Assembly: GCA_040954595.2 (NCBI GenBank)
Contig: CM082587.2
Span: forward strand, 1,488,001 to 1,552,000
DNA length: 64,000 bases
Direction: 5' to 3'
Origin: Balanoglossus misakiensis
Lineage: Eukaryota; Hemichordata
The notes under the pieces are model-generated. The model saw only the letters and a list, made by a program, of their open reading frames with translations. It made no database searches and was not told the origin of the DNA. A program made the translations under genes and the position numbers. Every line of letters starts with the position of its first letter. Positions within the stretch are counted from its first letter, which is position 1. Of this stretch, positions 37,301 through 49,300 are shown in pieces.

Positions 37301-40300
37301 CCAAATTTTGAAAATTCGCAAAGTCGAAAAATCTTCGATTTCTGACGATTTTCCTGAGCTATAACCCATGGTTTTTTCAAAAAATGACCAAATTTTGAAA
37401 ATTCGCAAAGTCGAAAAATCTTCGATTTCTGACGATTTTCCTGAGCTATAACCCATGGTTTTTATCAAAAAATGACCAAATTTTGAAAATTCGCAAAGTC
37501 GAAAAATCTTCGATTTCTGACGATTTTCCTGAGCTATAACCCATGGTTTTTATCAAAAAATGACCAAATTTTGAAAATTCGCAAAGTCGAAAAATCTTCG
37601 ATTTCTGACGATTTTCCTGAGCTATAACCCATGGTTTTTATCAAAAAATGACCAAATTTTGAAAATTCGCAAAGTCGAAAAATCTTCGATTTCTGACGAT
37701 TTTCCTGAGCTATAACCCATGGTTTTTTCAAAAAATGACCAAATTTTGAAATTTCGCGAAGTCGAAAAATTGACATTTCTGGATGGGTTATAGCTCATGA
37801 AAATCATCCAGAAATGTCAATTTTTCGACTTCGCGAAATTTTCAAAATTTGGTCATTTTTTGATAATAACCATGGGTTATAGCTCATGAAAATCATCCAG
37901 AAATGTCAATTTTTCGACTTCGCGAAATTTCAAAATTTGGTCATTTTTTGATAAAAACCATGGGTTATAGCTCATGAAAATCATCCAGAAATGTCAATTT
38001 TTCGACTTCGCGAAATTTCAAAATTTGGTCATTTTTTGATAAAAACCATGGGTTATAGCTCATGAAAATCATCCAGAAATGTAAATTTTTCGACTTCGCG
38101 AAATTTCAAAATTTGGTCATTTTTTGATCAAAACCATGGGTTCTAGCTCAGGAAAATCATCCAGAAATGTCAATTTTTCGACTTCGCGAAATTTCAAAAT
38201 TTGGTCATTTTTTGATAAAAACCATGGGTTATAGCTCAGGAAAATCGTCAGAAATCGAAGATTTTTCGACTTTGCGAATTTTCAAAATTTGGTCATTTTT
38301 TGATAAAAACCATGGGTTATAGCTCAGGAAAATCGTCAGAAATCGAAGATTTTTCGACTTTGCGAATTTTCAAAATTTGGTCATTTTTTGATAAAAACCA
38401 TGGGTTATAGCTCAGGAAAATCGTCAGAAATCGAAGATTTTTCGACTTTGCGAATTTTCAAAATTTGGTCATTTTTTGATAAAAACCATGGGTTATAGCT
38501 CAGGAAAATCGTCAGAAATCGAAGATTTTTCGACTTTGCGAATTTTCAAAATTTGGTCATTTTTTGATAAAAACCATGGGTTATAGCTCAGGAAAATCGT
38601 CAGAAATCGAAGATTTTTCGACTTTGCGAATTTTCAAAATTTGGTCATTTTTTGAAAAAACCATGGGTTATAGCTCAGGAAAATCGTCAGAAATCGAAGA
38701 TTTTTCGACTTTGCGAATTTTCAAAATTTGGTCATTTTTTGAAAAAACCATGGGTTATAGCTCAGGAAAATCGTCAGAAATCGAAGATTTTTCGACTTTG
38801 CGAATTTTCAAAATTTGGTCATTTTTTGATAAAAACCATGGGTTATAGCTCAGGAAAATCGTCAGAAATCGAAGATTTTTCGACTTTTCAAAATTTGGTC
38901 ATTTTTTGAAAAAACCATGGGTTATAGCTCAGGAAAATCGTCAGAAATCGAAGATTTTTCGATTTTGCGAATTTTCAAAATTTGGTCATTTTTTGATAAA
39001 AACCATGGGTTATAGCTCAGGAAAATCGTCAGAAATCGAAGATTTTTCGACTTTGCGAATTTTCAAAATTTGGTCATTTTTTGATAAAAACCATGGGTTA
39101 TAGCTCAGGAAAATCGTCAGAAATCGAAGATTTTTCGACTTTGCGAATTTTCAAAATTTGGTCATTTTTTGATAAAAACCATGGGTTATAGCTCAGGAAA
39201 ATCGTCAGAAATCGAAGATTTTTCGACTTTGCGAATTTTCAAAATTTGGTCATTTTTTGAAAAAACCATGGGTTATAGCTCAGGAAAATCGTCAGAAATC
39301 GAAGATTTTTCGACTTTGCGAATTTTCAAAATTTGGTCATTTTTTGATAAAAACCATGGGTTATAGCTCAGGAAAATCGTCAGAAATCGAAGATTTTTCG
39401 ACTTTTCAAAATTTGGTCATTTTTTGAAAAAACCATGAGTTATAGCTCAGGAAAATCGTCAGAAATCGAAGATTTTTCGACTTTGCGAATTTTCAAAATT
39501 TGGTCATTTTTTGATAAAAACCATGGGTTATAGCTCAGGAAAATCGTCAGAAATCGAAGATTTTTCGACTTTGCGAATTTTCAAAATTTGGTCATTTTTT
39601 GATAAAAACCATGGGTTATAGCTCAGGAAAATCGTCAGAAATCGAAGATTTTTCGACTTTGCGAATTTTCAAAATTTGGTCATTTTTTGATAAAAACCAT
39701 GGGTTATAGCTCAGGAAAATCGTCAGAAATCGAAGATTTTTCGACTTTGCGAATTTTCAAAATTTGGTCATTTTTTGATAAAAACCATGGGTTAAAGCTC
39801 AGGAAAATCGTCAGAAATCGAAGATTTTTCGACTTTGCGAATTTTCAAAATTTGGTCATTTTTTGATAAAAACCATGGGTTATAGCTCAGGAAAATCGTC
39901 AGAATTCGAAGATTTTTCGACTTTGCGAATTTTCAAAATTTGGTCATTTTTTGAAAAAAACCATGGGTTATAGCTCAGGAAAATCGTGAGAAATCGAAGA
40001 TTTTTCGACTTTGCGAATTTTCATTTTCAAAATTTGTCATTTTTTGAAAAAACCATGGGTTATAGCTCAGAAAATCGTCAGAAATCGAAGATTTTTCGAC
40101 TTTGGAATTTTTCAAAATTTGGTCATTTTTTGAAAAATCCATGGGTTATAGCTCAGAAAATCGTCAGAAATCGAAGATTTTTCGACTTTGCGAATTTTCA
40201 AAATTTTGGTCATTTTTTGAAAAAAACCATGGGTTTATAGCTCAGGAAAAATCGTCAGAAACGAAGATTTTTCGACTTTGCGAATTTTCAAAATTTGGTC

Positions 40301-43300
40301 ATTTTTGAAAAAACATGGGTTATAGCTCCAGGAAAATCGTCAGAAATCGAAGATTTTTCGACTTTGCGAATTTTCAAAATTTGGTCATTTTTTAAAAAAC
40401 CATGGGTATAGCTCAGGAAAATCGTCAGAAATTCGAAGATTTTCGACTTAGCGAATTTTCAAAATTTGGTCATTTTTTGAAAAAACCATGGGTTATAGCT
40501 CGGGAAAATCGTCAGAAATCGAAGATTTTTCGACTTTGCGAATTTTCAAAATTTGGTCATTTTTTGAAAAAACCATAGGGTTATAGCTCAGGAAAATCGT
40601 CAGAAATCGAAGATTTTTCGACTTTGCGAATTTCAAAATTTGGTCATTTTTTGATAAAAACCATGGGTTATAGCTCAGGAAAATCGTCAGAAATCGAAGA
40701 TTTTTCGACTTTGCGAATTTTCAAAATTTGGTCATTTTTTGATAAAAACCATGGGTTATAGCTCAGGAAAATCGTCAGAAATCGAAGATTTTTCGACTTT
40801 GCGAATTTTCAAAATTTGGTCATTTTTTGAAAAAAACCATGGGTTATAGCTCAGGAAAATCGTCATAAATCGAAGATTTTTTCGACTTTGCGAATTTTCA
40901 AAATTTGGTCATTTTTTGAAAAAAACCATGGGTTATAGCTCAGGAAAATCGTCATAAATCGAAGATTTTTCGACTTTGCGAATTTTCAAAATTTGGTCAT
41001 TTTTTGATAAAAACCATGGGTTATAGCTCAGGAAAATCGTCATAAATCGAAGATTTTTCGACTTTGCGAATTTTCAAAATTTGGTCATTTTTTGATAAAA
41101 ACCATGGGTTATAGCTCAGGAAAATCGTCAGAAATCGAAGATTTTTCGACTTTGCGAATTTTCAAAATTTGGTCATTTTTTGAAAAAACCATGGGTTATA
41201 GCTCAGGAAAATCGTCAGAAATCGAAGATTTTTCGACTTTGCGAATTTTCAAAATTTGGTCATTTTTTGAAAAAACCATGGGTTATAGCTCAGGAAAATC
41301 GTCAGAAATCGAAGATTTTTCGACTTTGCGAATTTTCAAAATTTGGTCATTTTTGATAAAAACCATGGGTTATAGCTCAGGAAAATCGTCAGAAATCGAA
41401 GATTTTTCGACTTTGCGAATTTTCAAAATTTTGTCATTTTTTGAAAAAACCATGGGTTATAGCTCAGGAAAATCGTCAGAAATCGAAGATTTTTCGACTT
41501 TGCGAATTTTCAAAATTTGGTCATTTTTTGAAAAAACCATGGGTTATAGCTCAGGAAAATCGTCAGAAATCGAAGATTTTTCGACTTTGCGAATTTCAAA
41601 ATTTGGTCATTTTTTGATAAAAACCATGGGTTATAGCTCAGGAAAATCGTCAGAAATCGAAGATTTTTCGACTTTGCGAATTTTCAAAATTTGGTCATTT
41701 TTTGATAAAAACCATGGGTTATAGCTCAGGAAAATCGTCATAAATCGAAGATTTTTCGACTTTGCGAATTTTCAAAATTTGGTCATTTTTTGAAAAAACA
41801 TGGGTTATAGCTCAGGAAAATCGTCAGAAATCGAAGATTTTTCGACTTTGCGAATTTTCAAAATTTGGTCATTTTTTGAAAAAACCATGGGTTATAGCTC
41901 AGGAAAATCGTCAGAAATCGAAGATTTTTCGACTTTGCGAATTTTCAAAATTTGGTCATTTTTTGAAAAAACCATGGGTTATAGCTCAGGAAAATCGTCA
42001 GAAATCGAAGATTTTTCGACTTTGCGAATTTTCAAAATTTGGTCATTTTTTGATAAAAACCATGGGTTATAGCTCAGGAAAATCGTCAGAAATCGAAGAT
42101 TTTTCGACTTTGCGAATTTCAAAATTTTGTCATTTTTTGAAAAAACCTGGGTTATAGCTCAGGAAAATCGTCAGAAATCGAAGATTTTTCGACTTTGCGA
42201 ATTTTCAAAATTTGGTCATTTTTTGAAAAAACCATGGGTTATAGCTCAGGAAAATCGTCAGAAATCGAAGATTTTTCGACTTTGCGAATTTTCAAAATTT
42301 GGTCATTTTTTGAAAAAACCATGGGTTATAGCTCAGGAAAATCGTCAGAAATCGAAGATTTTTCGACTTTGCGAATTTTCAAAATTTGGTCATTTTTTGA
42401 TAAAAACCATGGGTTATAGCTCAGGAAAATCGTCAGAAATCGAAGATTTTTCGACTTTGCGAATTTTCAAAATTTGGTCATTTTTTGATAAAAACCATGG
42501 GTTATAGCTCAGGAAAATCGTCAGAAATCGAAGATTTTTCGACTTTGCGAATTTTCAAAATTTGGTCATTTTTTGAAAAAACCATGGGTTATAGCTCAGG
42601 AAAATCGTCAGAAATCGACGATTTTTCGACTTTGCGAATTTTCAAAATTTGGTCATTTTTTGAAAAAACCATGGGTTATAGCTCAGGAAAATCGTCAGAA
42701 ATCGAAGATTTTTCGACTTTGCGAATTTTCAAAATTTGGTCATTTTTTGAAAAAACCATGGGTTATAGCTCAGGAAAATCGTCAGAAATCGAAGATTTTT
42801 CGACTTTGCGAATTTTCAAAATTTGGTCATTTTTTGAAAAAACCATGGGTTATAGCTCAGGAAAATCGTCAGAAATCGAAGATTTTTCGACTTTGCGAAT
42901 TTTCAAAATTTGGTCATTTTTTGATAAAAACCATGGGTTATAGCTCAGGAAAATCGTCAGAAATCGAAGATTTTTCGACTTTGCGAATTTTCAAAATTTG
43001 GTCATTTTTTGAAAAAAACCATGGGTTATAGCTCAGGAAAATCGTCAGAAATCGAAGATTTTTCGACTTTGCGAATTTTCAAAATTTGGTCATTTTTTGA
43101 AAAAACCATGGGTTATAGCTCAGGAAAATCGTCATAAATCGAAGATTTTTCGACTTTGCGAATTTTCAAAATTTGGTCATTTTTTGAAAAAACCATGGGT
43201 TATAGCTCAGGAAAATCGTCAGAAATCGAAGATTTTTCGACTTTGCGAATTTTCAAAATTTGGTCATTTTTTGAAAAAACCATGGGTTATAGCTCAGGAA

Positions 43301-46300
43301 AATCGTCAGAAATCGAAGATTTTTCGACTTTGCGAATTTTCAAAATTTGGTCATTTTTTGATAAAAACCATGGGTTATAGCTCAGGAAAATCGTCAGAAA
43401 TCGACGATTTTTCGACTTTGCGAATTTTCAAAATTTGGTCATTTTTTGAAAAAACCATGGGTTATAGCTCAGGAAAATCGTCAGAAATCGACGATTTTTC
43501 GACTTTGCGAATTTTCAAAATTTGGTCATTTTTTGAAAAAACCATGGGTTATAGCTCAGGAAAATCGTCAGAAATCGACGATTTTTCGACTTTGCGAATT
43601 TTCAAAATTTGGTCATTTTTTGAAAAAACCATGGGTTATAGCTCAGGAAAATCGTCAGAAATAGAAGATTTTTCGACTTTGCGAATTTTCAAAATTTGGT
43701 CATTTTTTGAAAAAAACCATGGGTTATAGCTCAGGAAAATCGTCAGAAATCGAAGATTTTTCGACTTTGCGAATTTTCAAAATTTGGTCATTTTTTGATA
43801 AAAACCATGGGTTATAGCTCAGGAAAATCGTCAGAAATCGAAGATTTTTCGACTTTGCGAATTTTCAAAATTTGGTCATTTTTTGAAAAAACCATGGGTT
43901 ATAGCTCAGGAAAATCGTCATAAATCGAAGATTTTTCGACTTTGCGAATTTTCAAAATTTGGTCATTTTTTGAAAAAAACCATGGGTTATAGCTCAGGAA
44001 AATCGTGATAAATCGAAGATTTTTCGACTTTGCGAATTTTCAAAATTTGGTCATTTTTTGATAAAAACCATGGGTTATAGCTCAGGAAAATCGTCAGAAA
44101 TCGAAGATTTTTCGACTTTGCGAATTTTCAAAATTTGGTCATTTTTTGAAAAAAACATGGGTTATAGCTCAGGAAAATCGTCAGAAATCGAAGATTTTTC
44201 GACTTTGCGAATTTTCAAAATTTGGTCATTTTTTGAAAAAACCATGGGTTATAGCTCAGGAAAATCGTCAGAAATCGAAGATTTTTCGACTTTGCGAATT
44301 TTCAAAATTTGGTCATTTTTTGAAAAAACCATGGGTTATAGCTCAGGAAAATCGTCAGAAATCGAAGATTTTTCGACTTTGCGAATTTTCAAAATTTGGT
44401 CATTTTTTGAAAAAACCATGGGTTATAGCTCAGGAAAATCGTCAGAAATCGAAGATTTTTCGACTTTGCGAATTTTCAAAATTTGGTCATTTTTTGATAA
44501 AAACCATGGGTTATAGCTCAGGAAAATCGTCAGAAATCGAAGATTTTTCGACTTTGCGAATTTTCAAAATTTGGTCATTTTTTGAAAAAACCATGGGTTT
44601 TAGCTCAGGAAAATCGTCATAAATCGAAGATTTTTCGACTTTGCGAATTTTTAAAATTTGGTCATTTTTTGAAAAAAACCATGGGTTATAGCTCAGGAAA
44701 ATCGTCATAAATCGAAGATTTTTCGACTTTGCGAATTTTCAAAATTTGGTCATTTTTTGATAAAAACCATGGGTTATAGCTCAGGAAAATCGTCAGAAAT
44801 CGAAGATTTTTCGACTTTGCGAATTTTCAAAATTTGGTCATTTTTTGGAAAAACCATGGGTTATAGCTCAGGAAAATCGTCAGAAATCGAAGATTTTTCG
44901 ACTTTGCGAATTTTCAAAATTTGGTCATTTTTTGAAAAAACCATGGGTTATAGCTCAGGAAAATCGTCAGAAATCGAAGATTTTTCGACTTTGCGAATTT
45001 TCAAAATTTGGTCATTTTTTGAAAAAACCATGGGTTATAGCTCAGGAAAATCGTCAGAAATCGAAGATTTTTCGACTTTGCGAATTTTCAAAATTTGGTC
45101 ATTTTTTGAAAAAACCATGGGTTATAGCTCAGGAAAATCGTCAGAAATCGAAGATTTTTCGACTTTGCGAATTTTCAAAATTTGGTCATTTTTTGAAAAA
45201 AACATGGGTTATAGCTCAGGAAAATCGTCAGAAATCGAAGATTTTTCGACTTTGCAAATTTTCAAAATTTGGTCATTTTTTGAAAAAACCATGGGTTTTA
45301 GCTCAGGAAAATCGTCATAAATCGAAGATTTTTCGACTTTGCGAATTTTCAAAATTTGGTCATTTTTTGATAAAAACCATGGGTTATAGCTCAGGAAAAT
45401 CGTCAGAAATCGAAGATTTTTCGACTTTGCGAATTTTCAAAATTTGGTCATTTTTTGATAAAAACCATGGGTTATAGCTCAGGAAAATCGTCAGAAATCG
45501 ACGATTTTTCGACTTTGCGAATTTTCAAAATTTGGTCATTTTTTGAAAAAACCATGGGTTATAGCTCAGGAAAATCGTCAGAAATCGACGATTTTTCGAC
45601 TTTGCGAATTTTCAAAATTTGGTCATTTTTTGAAAAAACCATGGGTTATAGCTCAGGAAAATCGTCAGAAATCGACGATTTTTCGACTTTGCGAATTTTC
45701 AAAATTTGGTCATTTTTTGAAAAAACCATGGGTTATAGCTCAGGAAAATCGTCAGAAATAGAAGATTTTTCGACTTTGCGAATTTTCAAAATTTGGTCAT
45801 TTTTTGAAAAAACCATGGGTTATAGCTCAGGAAAATCGTCAGAAATCGAAGATTTTTCGACTTTGCGAATTTTCAAAATTTGGTCATTTTTTGATAAAAA
45901 CCATGGGTTATAGCTCAGGAAAATCGTCAGAAATCGAAGATTTTTCGACTTTGCGAATTTTCAAAATTTGGTCATTTTTTGAAAAAACCATGGGTTATAG
46001 CTCAGGAAAATCGTCATAAATCGAAGATTTTTCGACTTTGCGAATTTTCAAAATTTGGTCATTTTTTGAAAAAAACCATGGGTTATAGCTCAGGAAAATC
46101 GTGATAAATCGAAGATTTTTCGACTTTGCGAATTTTCAAAATTTGGTCATTTTTTGATAAAAACCATGGGTTATAGCTCAGGAAAATCGTCAGAAATCGA
46201 AGATTTTTCGACTTTGCGAATTTTCAAAATTTGGTCATTTTTTGAAAAAAACATGGGTTATAGCTCAGGAAAATCGTCAGAAATCGAAGATATTTCGACT

Positions 46301-49300
46301 TTGCGAATTTTCAAAATTTGGTCATTTTTTGAAAAAACCATGGGTTATAGCTCAGGAAAATCGTCAGAAATCGAAGATTTTTCGACTTTGCGAATTTTCA
46401 AAATTTGGTCATTTTTTGAAAAAACCATGGGTTATAGCTCAGGAAAATCGTCAGAAATCGAAGATTTTTCGACTTTGCGAATTTTCAAAATTTGGTCATT
46501 TTTTGAAAAAACCATGGGTTATAGCTCAGGAAAATCGTCAGAAATCGAAGATTTTTCGACTTTGCGAATTTTCAAAATTTGGTCATTTTTTGATAAAAAC
46601 CATGGGTTATAGCTCAGGAAAATCGTCAGAAATCGAAGATTTTTCGACTTTGCGAATTTTCAAAATTTGGTCATTTTTTGAAAAAACCATGGGTTTTAGC
46701 TCAGGAAAATCGTCATAAATCGAAGATTTTTCGACTTTGCGAATTTTCAAAATTTGGTCATTTTTTGAAAAAAACCATGGGTTATAGCTCAGGAAAATCG
46801 TCATAAATCGAAGATTTTTCGACTTTGCGAATTTTCAAAATTTGGTCATTTTTTGATAAAAACCATGGGTGATAGCTCAGGAAAATCGTCAGAAATCGAA
46901 GATTTTTCGACTTTGCGAATTTTAAAAATTTGGTCATTTTTTGGAAAAACCATGGGTTATAGCTCAGGAAAATCGTCAGAAATCGAAGATTTTTCGACTT
47001 TGCGAATTTTCAAAATTTGGTCATTTTTTGAAAAAACCATGGGTTATAGCTCAGGAAAATCGTCAGAAATCGAAGATTTTTCGACTTTGCGAATTTTCAA
47101 AATTTGGTCATTTTTTGAAAAAACCATGGGTTATAGCTCAGGAAAATCGTCAGAAATCGAAGATTTTTCGACTTTGCGAATTTTCAAAATTTGGTCATTT
47201 TTTGAAAAAACCATGGGTTATAGCTCAGGAAAATCGTCAGAAATCGAAGATTTTTCGACTTTGCGAATTTTCAAAATTTGGTCATTTTTTGAAAAAAACA
47301 TGGGTTATAGCTCAGGAAAATCGTCAGAAATCGAAGATTTTTCGACTTTGCGAATTTTCAAAATTTGGTCATTTTTTGAAAAAACATGGGTTATAGCTCA
47401 GGAAAATCGTCATAAATCGAAGATTTTTCGACTTTGCGAATTTTCAAAATTTGGTCATTTTTTGAAAAAAACCATGGGTTATAGCTCAGGAAAATCGTGA
47501 TAAATCGAAGATTTTTCGACTTTGCGAATTTTCAAAATTTGGTCATTTTTTGATAAAAACCATGGGTTATAGCTCAGGAAAATCGTCAGAAATCGAAGAT
47601 TTTTCGACTTTGCGAATTTTCAAAATTTGGTCATTTTTTGAAAAAAACATGGGTTATAGCTCAGGAAAATCGTCAGAAATCGAAGATTTTTCGACTTTGC
47701 GAATTTTCAAAATTTGGTCATTTTTTGAAAAAACCATGGGTTATAGCTCAGGAAAATCGTCAGAAATCGAAGATTTTTCGACTTTGCGAATTTTCAAAAT
47801 TTGGTCATTTTTTGAAAAAACCATGGGTTATAGCTCAGGAAAATCGTCAGAAATCGAAGATTTTTCGACTTTGCGAATTTTCAAAATTTGGTCATTTTTT
47901 GAAAAAACCATGGGTTATAGCTCAGGAAAATCGTCAGAATTCGAAGATTTTTCGACTTTGCGAATTTTCAAAATTTGGTCATTTTTTGAAAAAAACCATG
48001 GGTTATAGCTCAGGAAAATCGTGAGAAATCGAAGATTTTTCGACTTTGCGAATTTTCAAAATTTGGTCATTTTTTGAAAAAACCATGGGTTATAGCTCAG
48101 GAAAATCGTCAGAAATCGAAGATTTTTCGACTTTGCGAATTTTCAAAATTTGGTCATTTTTTGAAAAAAACCATGGGTTATAGCTCAGGAAAATCGTCAG
48201 AAATCGAAGATTTTTCGACTTTGCGAATTTTCAAAATTTGGTCATTTTTTGAAAAAAAACATGGGTTATAGCTCAGGAAAATCGTCAGAAATCGAAGATT
48301 TTTCGACTTTGCGAATTTTCAAAATTTGGTCATTTTTTGAAAAAACCATGGGTTATAGCTCAGGAAAATCGTCAGAAATCGAAGATTTTTCGACTTAGCG
48401 AATTTTCAAAATTTGGTCATTTTTTTTAAAAAACCATGGGTTATAGCTCAGGAAAATCGTCAGAAATCGAAGATTTTTCGACTTTGCGAATTTTCAAAAT
48501 TTGGTCATTTTTTGAAAAAACCATAGGTTATAGCTCAGGAAAATCGTCAGAAATCGAAGATTTTTCGACTTTGCGAATTTTCAAAATTTGGTCATTTTTT
48601 GATAAAAACCATGGGTTATAGCTCAGGAAAATCGTCAGAAATCGAAGATTTTTCGACTTTGCGAATTTTCAAAATTTGGTCATTTTTTGATAAAAACCAT
48701 GGGTTATAGCTCAGGAAAATCGTCAGAAATCGAAGATTTTTCGACTTTGCGAATTTTCAAAATTTGGTCATTTTTTGATAAAAACCATGGGTTATAGCTC
48801 AGGAAAATCGTCAGAAATCGAAGATTTTTCGACTTTGCGAATTTTCAAAATTTGGTCATTTTTTGAAAAAACCATGGGTTATAGCTCAGGAAAATCGTCA
48901 TAAATCGAAGATTTTTCGACTTTGCGAATTTTCAAAATTTGGTCATTTTTTGAAAAAAACCATGGGTTATAGCTCAGGAAAATCGTCATAAATCGAAGAT
49001 TTTTCGACTTTGCGAATTTTCAAAATTTGGTCATTTTTTGATAAAAACCATGGGTTATAGCTCAGGAAAATCGTCATAAATCGAAGATTTTTCGACTTTG
49101 CGAATTTTCAAAATTTGGTCATTTTTTGAAAAAAACATGGGTTATAGCTCAGGAAAATCGTCAGAAATCGAAGATTTTTCGACTTTGCGAATTTTCAAAA
49201 TTTGGTCATTTTTTGAAAAAACCATGGGTTATAGCTCAGGAAAATCGTCAGAAATCGAAGATTTTTCGACTTTGCGAATTTTCAAAATTTGGTCATTTTT

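Larger units (their letters stand above)
22615..37785 (-). repeat. Satellite left arm (minus-oriented monomers)
   Basis: The order from the outer edge inward is: edge-class monomers (about 22630-22990), a junction monomer with GCTAAGTCG and CAAGAGCTATAAC, a mostly 87-bp zone (about 23000-27200, with 88-bp runs near 25000-25600), then a mostly 88-bp zone to about 37700. A partial edge-class unit follows at the palindrome centre. The assembly gap lies in this arm. Confidence 0.95.
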
